From Chloroflexota bacterium (GTDB lineage Bacteria; Chloroflexota; Limnocylindria; Limnocylindrales; CSP1-4): a stretch of DNA of 8,625 bases. Of the stretch, positions 1-6,105 are shown in pieces (positions within the stretch are counted from its first letter, which is position 1; each line of letters begins with the position of its first letter). The DNA lies in assembly GCA_004298915.1 (NCBI GenBank), contig SCTE01000126.1, positions 1-8,625 on the forward strand, given 5' to 3'. The notes under the pieces are model-generated. The model worked only from the letters and a program-made list of their open reading frames with translations, was not told where the DNA came from and searched no databases. Made by a program: the position numbers and the translations under genes.

Positions 1-635
1 CGCCACTCGAGATCCATCGCCAGCTCGGCCTCCGTCATCCCCGGCCGGATCATCGGGAGGAGGGCCGCGAGCGCCCGATCGGCCACCGCGCAGGCCGCCG
101 CGATCCGCTCGATCTCGGCGGGTTCCTTGACCTGCCGATCGGCCTCGACCCAACCTTCGACGGCGATGAGCTCCACGTCGGGCGCGGCAGCGGCGAGCCG
201 TTCCCAGGTCGCGTGCGGGACGAATCCGGCCTCGACCGCAACCCGATGGGCGCCCGCCTCGGCCACGAGCGCCGGCCATCGCTCCGACAGCGCGTGGTAG
301 CACTCGAACTGGACCGAGTCCGGAACCTCTCGACGCGCCTGGATCGTGTACCGGCTGTCGGCAAGGACGCGCACGCCATCGGCGGTCACGAGGAACTTGC
401 CCGAGTCCCCCGCCGACGCCGTCTCGGTCTCGGCCAGGCTGAAGCCCGTGAGATAGCGCATGTGCTCGCGGCGCACCCCGAAGTAGGCATCGACGCCGGC
501 TTCCTCCATCCGGGCCCTGAGGCGGCCGAGTCGAGCGGGACGGGCCGACCGATCGGCGTCCGCCCAGCGCTCGAGGTCGACCCGGGTCGGCGGCGCGCTG
601 AAGTCCGTCGGACGCGGGTGCCGCGCGTCGATCAC
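1..635 (-). CDS. Xaa-Pro peptidase (M24B, aminopeptidase P / prolidase type), 3' part missing
   Basis: Translating the minus strand from GTG at 635 gives 211 complete codons, open to the left edge. Residues about 35-150 resemble the creatinase/prolidase N-terminal domain: a helix RLGRLRARMEEAGVDAYF (about 36-52), then REHMRYLTGFS (about 56-66), then SGKFLVTADGVRVLADSRY (about 78-96). Residues about 166-211 match the start of the M24 'pita-bread' domain, with VKEPAEIERI and the helix AACAVADRALAALLPMIRPGMTEAEL. Family members are cytosolic metallopeptidases that cleave the bond before proline. The metal ligands (Asp, Asp, His, Glu, Glu) would lie beyond the edge, so activity cannot be judged. 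The GTG overlaps the mltG stop by four bases (GTGA), and no later start keeps the conserved helix. The first 30 or so residues are a poorly conserved lead. The split between aminopeptidase P and dipeptidase cannot be made from this fragment. A gene for elongation factor P often follows such peptidases, which is a guess for the region beyond the edge. Confidence 0.88.
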   Translation of the reverse strand, partial: MIDARHPRPTDFSAPPTRVDLERWADADRSARPARLGRLRARMEEAGVDAYFGVRREHMRYLTGFSLAETETASAGDSGKFLVTADGVRVLADSRYTIQARREVPDSVQFECYHALSERWPALVAEAGAHRVAVEAGFVPHATWERLAAAAPDVELIAVEGWVEADRQVKEPAEIERIAAACAVADRALAALLPMIRPGMTEAELAMDLEW

Positions 636-2008
636 GTCGGGTACTTCTTGATGTTGGCCTGGTGCTCCTTGAACGTCCGGGCGTAGACGGTCTTGCCGTC
701 CCCGATCGCGAGGAAGTACAGGTAGCCGGCCGTCGTATCCGGTTCGAGCGCGGCATCGATCGAGGCCACGGTCGGTGACGAGATCGGGGCCGGCGGAAGG
801 CCCTGGTGCGTATACGTGTTGTAGCCGGCAAGGTCATCGGGCAAGGTCGTCGGCAGTGGATCGGTCAGCCGCCCCCAGAACGAATAGAGCTGCCAGGCGT
901 TGAAGTCGAGTGCCCGAAGCTGAAGCGTGTCGTTGATGTAGAAGACCGTCGGATCCGAGCCGAGGAACCCGCGCGTCTCCTTCTTCGGGTTCAGCCGGTT
1001 CTGGAACACGCCGGCGATGAGCGGCCGGTCGACGTCCAGCCGGGCTTCCTGCTCGACCATCGAGGCCATGACCAGGACCTGGTCCCAGGTCAACCCACGT
1101 GCCTCGGGCACCTGCATCCGGAGATCGCCGACGGCGTCGTGGAACTTCGTCAACATGGCCCGGACGAGGTCGTCCGCGGTCGTGACGTGCTGCTGCGGAT
1201 CGCCCCGCACGTCGGTGATGAGGGTATAGGTCGCTGGATAGAGGTACCCCTCCAGGGTCGCGCCGGCCGGAAGCTTGAGCCACGGGAAGTCGGCCAGCAA
1301 CGCCGGTGGTGGTGCTGTGACCGTGTCGTAGAACGCCTTGGCGTCGACACCCGATGTCACGGTCTGGAGCTTGGCGGTGATCTGCTCGAGGCGGAGGCCC
1401 TCGCGGAACGTGACCCGCGTCGTTGCGATGACGACCGGGGCATCGACCAGCGCGGCCGCGACCTCGGCCGGCGTCATGTTCTTGCGGAGCAGGAAGTTGC
1501 CCGCCTTGAGGTTCGGTGCCAGGCCGTCTTCGATCGCCGTGAACAGGAACGCACGCTCCGAGGTGATCGTCCCGGCTGCCAGGAGCCGCGGGGCGATCGT
1601 CGCCGGCGTGTCGCCGAGTTGGACCTCGAAGACCACCTCGGCGTCATCGTTGCTCGCGGGTTCGGTCAGGACGGGGCCGAGGTCCTCGCGGATGAAGTCC
1701 GCGACGAACGAGACCTTCAGGGACCCGGGGTTGTCCCACGCCCATCCGACGACGGCGGCCCGGACGAGCGGCCGCATGACGGTCAGGCCGACGACCGCGA
1801 CGACGACCGCGAGGATGCCGGCGAAGAGGAGGAACCGCAGGATCCCCGGCAATCCGGACGATCCGCCGTCCTTCCGATACCGGCGACCGCCCGGCGGGCC
1901 GCCACGTCCGTCCGAGGCGCGCCACGACGGCATGTCGGCATCGTCGAAGGCACCAGGGTCCATCTGGCGGGCCTGGTCGCGTGGGTTGCGGCCACCGCGA
2001 ATGCTCAT
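632..2008 (-). CDS. mltG: Endolytic murein transglycosylase MltG (YceG family)
   Basis: MltG is an inner-membrane lytic transglycosylase that cuts nascent glycan strands and is thought to set their length. The 458-residue protein has an Arg/Gly/Pro-rich cytoplasmic N-terminus (1-53), one membrane helix (about 54-78, ILRFLLFAGILAVVVAVVGL), a LysM-like segment (about 125-188, from VFEVQLGDTPATIAPRLLAAG) and the YceG catalytic domain. Family landmarks are EGYLYPATY (253-261), MASMVEQEA (314-322, which carries the presumed catalytic glutamate), a nearby NRL, SDPTVFY (351-357), YNTYTHQGLPPAPISSP (396-412) and a YLYFLA tail. E. coli MltG is about 340 residues, so this one is longer, mainly through its N-terminus and inserts. 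The ATG at 2008 overlaps the ruvX stop (ATGA). The frame stays open upstream to 2293, but that stretch lies inside ruvX and encodes a low-complexity arginine/proline-rich sequence, so it was not used. The neighbouring FtsA-like gene is consistent with an envelope role for the operon. Confidence 0.95.
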   Translation of the reverse strand: MSIRGGRNPRDQARQMDPGAFDDADMPSWRASDGRGGPPGGRRYRKDGGSSGLPGILRFLLFAGILAVVVAVVGLTVMRPLVRAAVVGWAWDNPGSLKVSFVADFIREDLGPVLTEPASNDDAEVVFEVQLGDTPATIAPRLLAAGTITSERAFLFTAIEDGLAPNLKAGNFLLRKNMTPAEVAAALVDAPVVIATTRVTFREGLRLEQITAKLQTVTSGVDAKAFYDTVTAPPPALLADFPWLKLPAGATLEGYLYPATYTLITDVRGDPQQHVTTADDLVRAMLTKFHDAVGDLRMQVPEARGLTWDQVLVMASMVEQEARLDVDRPLIAGVFQNRLNPKKETRGFLGSDPTVFYINDTLQLRALDFNAWQLYSFWGRLTDPLPTTLPDDLAGYNTYTHQGLPPAPISSPTVASIDAALEPDTTAGYLYFLAIGDGKTVYARTFKEHQANIKKYPT

Positions 2009-2526
2009 TCGACGCGCCCGCCTGACCGGGAGGCGATGTCGGCGGCCTGGACCGCGCCGGTGCGACCTGATTCGCCGGGCGTTCGGCGGGCCTCGAGTTC
2101 GTCCTCGAGGATGATGACGGCAGATTCCTGGTCCACCCGGGCACGATAGCGGTCCCGCTGGGTTCGTGACGGTGGCCCGCCCGATCGACCCCGTGGCATG
2201 GGCCCGAGGCGGGACTCGGCCCGGTGGCTGCTGAGGCGCTCGTCGCGGAGGCTCACCGGCAGGCCGAGGACGGCCCCGATCGCCGCCGACCACGTCCTGG
2301 CCGCGATCGCCATGGGTCCCTCGTCGCCATTCGCATGGAGCGGCAGCCCGACCACGAGCTCGTCGATCGCCTGCGCTTCGACGATCCGCTCGATCTGGAC
2401 AGCATCGGCCTCGGCCGACGTGGCTCGTGGGATCGTCATGAGGGGGCGCGCCGGCTCCCGGCCGGGCTCGGCGATCGCCAGGCCGATCCGGCGCTCCCCG
2501 AGATCGATGCCCAGGAGGCGGGTCAC
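2005..2526 (-). CDS. ruvX: RuvX/YqgF RNase H-fold nuclease (pre-16S rRNA processing, putative Holliday junction resolvase)
   Basis: The 173-residue protein has the YqgF fold order. It starts with LLGIDLGERRIGLAIAE (4-20, catalytic Asp8), followed by IDELVVGLPLHANGDEG (54-70), LPVSLRDERLSSHRAE (89-104) and the closing acidic helix VDQESAVIILEDELE (131-145, Asp132). In E. coli YqgF matures the 5' end of 16S rRNA, and mycobacterial RuvX has been reported to resolve Holliday junctions. The protein is cytosolic. Most homologues are about 135-150 residues and stop near the last helix. This one carries an extra tail of about 28 residues (146-173) of no recognisable fold. The GTG start at 2526 overlaps the stop of the upstream gene by four bases, and the third codon onward immediately enters the conserved first strand. 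The gene pair ruvX-mltG is common in bacteria, which supports both calls. Confidence 0.95.
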   Translation of the reverse strand: MTRLLGIDLGERRIGLAIAEPGREPARPLMTIPRATSAEADAVQIERIVEAQAIDELVVGLPLHANGDEGPMAIAARTWSAAIGAVLGLPVSLRDERLSSHRAESRLGPMPRGRSGGPPSRTQRDRYRARVDQESAVIILEDELEARRTPGESGRTGAVQAADIASRSGGRVE

Positions 2527-4250
2527 GGGGTCGACCCCGATGGCCCGGCTCCGGCTGGCGTCGGGCCGGCGTCGAGGGACGACGACGCCGCGGGCGACGG
2601 ACGGACCGGTTCCTCGACCGTGAGGCTGACCCGGCCGTCGTTCGACGGAATCGTCGTCACCCAGTCGGGCCAGACGGTGATCGTGACCTGCCCGAACGCC
2701 CCGAGGACCGTCCGCGCCTGCGGCAGTCCGAGGCCCCTGATCTGGTCGCGTAGCGCCGTCGCATCGATGAGGCGCGTTTCGGTCGCCTGGACCGAGACGG
2801 GAAACGTGATCGACGTGCCGATGACGATCGGTGCGCCGACCACTGGTTGGATGGAACCCTCGTCGAGGACGAATCCCGGGTCCACGGCAGCCCGGATCCG
2901 GGTCTCGGCAAGGGTCGAGATCGGGCCAGGATCCACGCCCAGCGCTGTGCCCTGCGCGGTCAGCCCGAGGTCGAACGTGGGCTGGAGCAGGCCGACGAGC
3001 GTCGCGGGATCGACGGACGGGGTCGAGGGTCCGAGCGATCGGGTCTCGGGGAACAGCGTCGTGCCGGGTGGGACGTCCGTGGACCCGGCGACCTGCTCGG
3101 CGAATCGGGCGGCCAGCGCGGTATCGAGCGCGGCCAGCGCCGCGTCGACGTCCGACTGCTGCACGACCGGGCTCTCGGTATGCGCGCCTCCGGTAGTGGG
3201 TGCCTCGTTCTTGACGAGCGTGCGCTTCGGGTTCTCCTTCTCCGGAACCACGACGATCTTGCCCGCTCCGACATTGCCGGTGGTCCCGGGCGTGATCGCC
3301 ACGACGCCAACCTTTCGAGTCGAGGGGATCACGACGAACTTGCCATCGATGATTCCGATTTGGGCCGGCGGCAGCGTAATCGGGGCGGTGGTCCGGAACT
3401 CCGTGCCTGACTCGGTCTTGACAATCGAGCCCTCCGGTATCGGATTGGAATTTCCGGTGTTGAGACTCGAGAAAGTCACCTCACCGGTCGCGGCCGTCTC
3501 ATCGACCTTCAGGCCCGTCGCCGGGAAGGTCTGGGACACCTCGACATCGAACGGGAAGCTCGTCGCCGGGACGAGGAGCGCTGCAGGGTCGGGAGTCGTC
3601 AGCCCGGCCTGCGCCGTGACGCTCAGCCTCAAGGGGCCAACCGTGTCGGTCGTCGGGATGAGCACGATGGTCGCGCTCGGCAGGAGCTGGAAGCCGGCCA
3701 CGGCACCGGCCGTCAACAGCGCGACGAGCCCGAGCGCGACGGCGAGGCGGCGCCCGCGCGTCGGGCTTGGCGGCCGGCGGCCGATCTGCGGAACGGGCGT
3801 CGCGATCCGCGGGCTCGGCAGGCGCGCCTCGATCGGGAGCGCCAGCGTCGGGCTGTCATCCGGCTCTGGGTGAGGCTCGTGGGCGGATCCCCGCGCGGGC
3901 GGCCTCGAAGTCGAGCGGATGCCGCCACCCGACCCGGTCGCGGCCGTCGCGGCGGCCGGGGCCGTCCCGGGGGTTGGCGGCCCGGCCTCGAATGCCGCCA
4001 CGGACACGTGGGTCGGCAGTCCCGCCGACGCGGCGAGCGCGCGGGCGGATGCGTCGCCGGTGACGATCTCGAGCGTCTTCTTCCGATTCGTGGCCTCCCG
4101 GGCGAGCAGTCGGAAGTTGATCCGCGAGGTCGCGAGGCGCGAGCCGTGGGGCAGCGTCAGCGCGATCCGCTCCTCCTTGAGCGACCGGAGGCGCGCCACG
4201 GCCGACGTGATCTCGTCGTCGATGTCGAGGTAGACGATCGCGGTCTTCAT
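2523..4250 (-). CDS. Single-pass membrane protein with baseplate J/gp47-like extracytoplasmic region, function unknown
   Basis: The 575-residue protein has three visible parts. Residues 1-90 form a compact alpha/beta-looking domain that starts MKTAIVYLDIDDEITSAVAR and includes LPHGSRLATSRINFRLLARE and LEIVTGDASARALAASAGLP. I recall similar N-termini in Chloroflexota and Patescibacteria envelope proteins, but I know no assigned function. Residues 91-168 are a Pro/Ala/Ser/Arg-rich linker. A single membrane helix (about 169-190, AVALGLVALLTAGAVAGFQL) comes next, and the basic residues before it favour an N-in orientation. The external part holds a region like phage baseplate J/gp47 (about 256-336), with IPEGSIVKTESGTEFRT and, after an insert, VGVVAITPGTTGNVGAGKI. 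It ends in a beta-rich C-terminus (about 475-550) and a low-complexity tail. No other phage genes are nearby, so a cellular role is more likely than a phage one. The ATG at 4250 forms TGATG with the stop of the upstream ATPase gene. The frame is open further upstream, but that part lies inside the ATPase gene and was rejected. Confidence 0.82.
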   Translation of the reverse strand: MKTAIVYLDIDDEITSAVARLRSLKEERIALTLPHGSRLATSRINFRLLAREATNRKKTLEIVTGDASARALAASAGLPTHVSVAAFEAGPPTPGTAPAAATAATGSGGGIRSTSRPPARGSAHEPHPEPDDSPTLALPIEARLPSPRIATPVPQIGRRPPSPTRGRRLAVALGLVALLTAGAVAGFQLLPSATIVLIPTTDTVGPLRLSVTAQAGLTTPDPAALLVPATSFPFDVEVSQTFPATGLKVDETAATGEVTFSSLNTGNSNPIPEGSIVKTESGTEFRTTAPITLPPAQIGIIDGKFVVIPSTRKVGVVAITPGTTGNVGAGKIVVVPEKENPKRTLVKNEAPTTGGAHTESPVVQQSDVDAALAALDTALAARFAEQVAGSTDVPPGTTLFPETRSLGPSTPSVDPATLVGLLQPTFDLGLTAQGTALGVDPGPISTLAETRIRAAVDPGFVLDEGSIQPVVGAPIVIGTSITFPVSVQATETRLIDATALRDQIRGLGLPQARTVLGAFGQVTITVWPDWVTTIPSNDGRVSLTVEEPVRPSPAASSSLDAGPTPAGAGPSGSTP

Positions 4251-5515
4251 CAGATGCGCAGCTGCCTGACGACCCGCCGCAACGCCCCGTCGAGCGTGCC
4301 GGCGGCATGTCCGAGCTCGATCGCCTGATACGCCAGGCCCATCGGTGTCACGTCCTGCTGGTCCACGAGGAGCTGTGTCTCGTCCCGGATCGTCTCGACC
4401 TGGTCTGGCGACATGATCGCGACCTCCGGCGGTCGAGAGAACGGCAGCGCCTTGGAGAACGCCGGATCGGCGAGGGCGGCGCGGATCTCGGGCAGGCGGG
4501 TCCCGCCACCACACAGGTAGATCCGGCCGGGCAGGAGGTCACCCGCGGCCAGCTCCTCGAGGACGAGCTCCACGCCGGCGGCCCAGACGGCGACGTCCTC
4601 GGCAACGATCGAGCGGATCTCCTCGGTCGCGTCCCCGGCGATGCCCCGGGCGTAATCGACCTTGAGCGATTCGGCACGCGGGAACGGCAGCTCCATGCGA
4701 TCGGCGATGGACTTGGTGAAGGCCCGGCCGCCGAGCGCGAACATCCGGGTTCCCTCGATGCCGCCCTGCCGGACGAGGGCCACGTCCGTCGTGCCGCCGC
4801 CGACATCCACGAACAGCGCACCACCCTGCCGGACCTGGTCGTTGTTCAGGGCGCGGGCGACCGCGTAGGGCTCGGCGACGACTTCGATGAGGTCGAGCTC
4901 GAGCTTCTGGGCGACCGTCTGGAGCGCGCCGAGGTGGACCAGCGGCGCGAAGGCGTTGAAGATCGCGATCTTGACGTGCCGGCCCTTGAACCCCACCGGA
5001 TTGCTGACGGCGTAGCCGTCGATCCAGGCCCCGACCACGGCGGCGTGCACCAGGCGGACATCGACATTCGCTAGCCCCGTTTCCCAGGTGACCGAGCGCT
5101 CGGCTTCGCGGAGCGCCTCGCGCTGGACGCCCTCCATCAGCTTCTGGAGCTCCGGCTCGGTGATCGGTGCCTCGGGTCGGACGCGTTCCTGGGTGTGTGC
5201 GGTCGTGAACCCCTTGACCAGCTCGCCGGCAATCCCGACTACGACCTGGGTCGGACGGAAGCCCGCCATCTCCTCGGCCTCCTGGAGGGCCACGGAGCAG
5301 TTGTCCACGACCGCGGAGATGTCGGCGACCGTGCCCGACTGCATGTGGGACAGGCCCTGGCGCTTTCGCCCGACGCCCCGGACGATGCCCCGTCCCTCCT
5401 CGTCGATGTCGAAGACGAGGGCCTTCGCGAACTCCGTGCCGATGTCGAGCGCCGTGCAGGCAGTCAGGTCCGTCGAGCCGTCGGCGCGCTGCCAGAATCG
5501 CTTCAGGAAGGTCAT
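4250..5515 (-). CDS. FtsA/PilM-like actin-fold ATPase
   Basis: The 421-residue protein shows the actin/Hsp70 ATPase signature motifs in order. Phosphate-1 is TALDIGTEFAKALVF (21-35), connect-1 is AEPYAVARAL (214-223), phosphate-2 is ALFVDVGGGTTDVALV (233-248) and the adenosine motif is IYLCGGGTRLPEI (332-344). The inserted region, about 70-185, resembles the SHS2 (1C) domain of FtsA and PilM: DNCSVALQEAEEMAGFRPTQ, VVVGIAGELVKGF, then DGYAVSNPVGFKGRHVKI. Both ends can form short amphipathic basic helices, TFLKRFWQR (2-10) and LDGALRRVVRQLRI (408-421). FtsA and MreB use comparable helices to bind membrane. FtsA tethers FtsZ in division, and PilM is the cytoplasmic ring of type IV pilus assembly with bitopic PilN. 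No ftsZ, ftsQ, pilN or pilO is visible here, and the next gene encodes a bitopic protein that could take the partner role (inference). The ATG at 5515 lies 5 bases after the previous stop, without a clear Shine-Dalgarno sequence. I give no symbol, because the choice between FtsA and PilM cannot be settled by eye. Confidence 0.85.
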   Translation of the reverse strand: MTFLKRFWQRADGSTDLTACTALDIGTEFAKALVFDIDEEGRGIVRGVGRKRQGLSHMQSGTVADISAVVDNCSVALQEAEEMAGFRPTQVVVGIAGELVKGFTTAHTQERVRPEAPITEPELQKLMEGVQREALREAERSVTWETGLANVDVRLVHAAVVGAWIDGYAVSNPVGFKGRHVKIAIFNAFAPLVHLGALQTVAQKLELDLIEVVAEPYAVARALNNDQVRQGGALFVDVGGGTTDVALVRQGGIEGTRMFALGGRAFTKSIADRMELPFPRAESLKVDYARGIAGDATEEIRSIVAEDVAVWAAGVELVLEELAAGDLLPGRIYLCGGGTRLPEIRAALADPAFSKALPFSRPPEVAIMSPDQVETIRDETQLLVDQQDVTPMGLAYQAIELGHAAGTLDGALRRVVRQLRI

Positions 5516-5520
5516 CGCGG

Positions 5521-6105
5521 TCAGGCCGTCCAGGTCGGGATCGCGAACTCACCCGAAAGGAGCTGGAGTCCGAGCATCGTGAGGAGAGCCGTCGACGCCA
5601 CGAACAGGACCGCGCCACCGACCTTCGACGCCGGGTGGTACTGGTTCCCCGCCGCGAACCCGTAGCCGACGGCGATGAACCCGATCCCGGCGGCTATCGC
5701 CAGCTCCGGCAACGGCGTCGGCAGGCCGCGTGGCAGCCCGAGGACGCCGATCCCGACGTACCACAGCCCGACGATCGCTCCGCTGGCGAGCGTCCGCCCG
5801 AGGAGCTGCTCATAGGTCCGGATCCGGAGCACCAGGGCCGTCTGGAAACCGGCCGCGAGGACCATGCCGAGGATCCCGACGCCCGCCACGATCCAGGCAT
5901 AGACCGGGAATTGCTCGGCCTCGATGGCGGCGACCAGCAACGCGACCGGGATCGTGGCCAGCATCAGGACCACGCTGGCGATGTCGTTCCACGTTCCCCA
6001 CGGGTTGCCACGGCTGAAGAACACCAGCAGCGTGACCATCCCGACGACGGTCGCCGCCGCCGCGAGCAACGACGACCAGCCGACGAACTGCTCGATCGTG
6101 ATCAT
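5521..6105 (-). CDS. Six-helix integral membrane protein, unknown family
   Basis: This is a 194-residue hydrophobic protein that I do not recognise. Likely membrane helices lie at about 8-30, 41-62, 68-92, 105-124, 133-153 and 161-183. The loops are short, and the longest hydrophilic pieces are SRGNPWGTWND (31-41) and RIRTYEQLLGR (94-104). There is no signal peptide, no cysteine and no obvious catalytic or metal-binding motif. The helices are rich in Gly, Ala, Val and Leu, and the C-terminus is short (FAIPTWTA). The ATG at 6105 overlaps the alaS stop as ATGA. A GGAG lies only 3 bases before the start, which is too close to be an ideal ribosome-binding site, so coupling to alaS translation is likely. 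Its place directly before the FtsA/PilM-like ATPase and the bitopic protein suggests it may belong to the same membrane complex, by context only. A transporter or a scaffold are equally open possibilities. Confidence 0.8.
   Translation of the reverse strand: MITIEQFVGWSSLLAAAATVVGMVTLLVFFSRGNPWGTWNDIASVVLMLATIPVALLVAAIEAEQFPVYAWIVAGVGILGMVLAAGFQTALVLRIRTYEQLLGRTLASGAIVGLWYVGIGVLGLPRGLPTPLPELAIAAGIGFIAVGYGFAAGNQYHPASKVGGAVLFVASTALLTMLGLQLLSGEFAIPTWTA

Noticed and set aside
50..379. 109-codon minus-strand open frame
   Set aside because: It is a different reading frame within the Xaa-Pro peptidase gene, with an Arg/Ser/Pro-rich product and no domain.
213..686. 157-codon plus-strand open frame
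   Set aside because: It is antisense to the Xaa-Pro peptidase gene, whose minus-strand translation shows clear family features throughout.
806..2149. 447-codon plus-strand open frame
   Set aside because: It is antisense to mltG and ruvX. The product is rich in Arg, Asp, Gly and Glu without motifs, a typical shadow of a high-GC gene.
2009..2293. Upstream extension of the mltG frame to a start at 2293
   Set aside because: The added 95 codons lie inside ruvX and translate to an Arg/Pro-rich sequence. The ATGA junction at 2008 is the natural start and directly precedes the cytoplasmic lead and membrane helix.
2224..3873. 549-codon plus-strand open frame
   Set aside because: It lies antisense to the end of ruvX and most of the gp47-like gene. 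Its translation is low-complexity, with no recognisable domain. High GC removes stop codons from the antisense frames, and the minus-strand genes here have clear family motifs.
2523..4250. Remnant prophage, based on the baseplate-J-like region
   Set aside because: No integrase, capsid, tail or lysis gene is present. The protein has a membrane helix and sits in a tight operon with housekeeping genes, and its composition looks the same as its neighbours.
4251..4514. Upstream extension of the gp47-like gene frame to 4514
   Set aside because: The added 88 codons overlap the conserved C-terminal part of the ATPase gene and read as an Arg/Gly-rich shadow. The recognisable domain begins at MKTAIVYLDI, at the TGATG junction.
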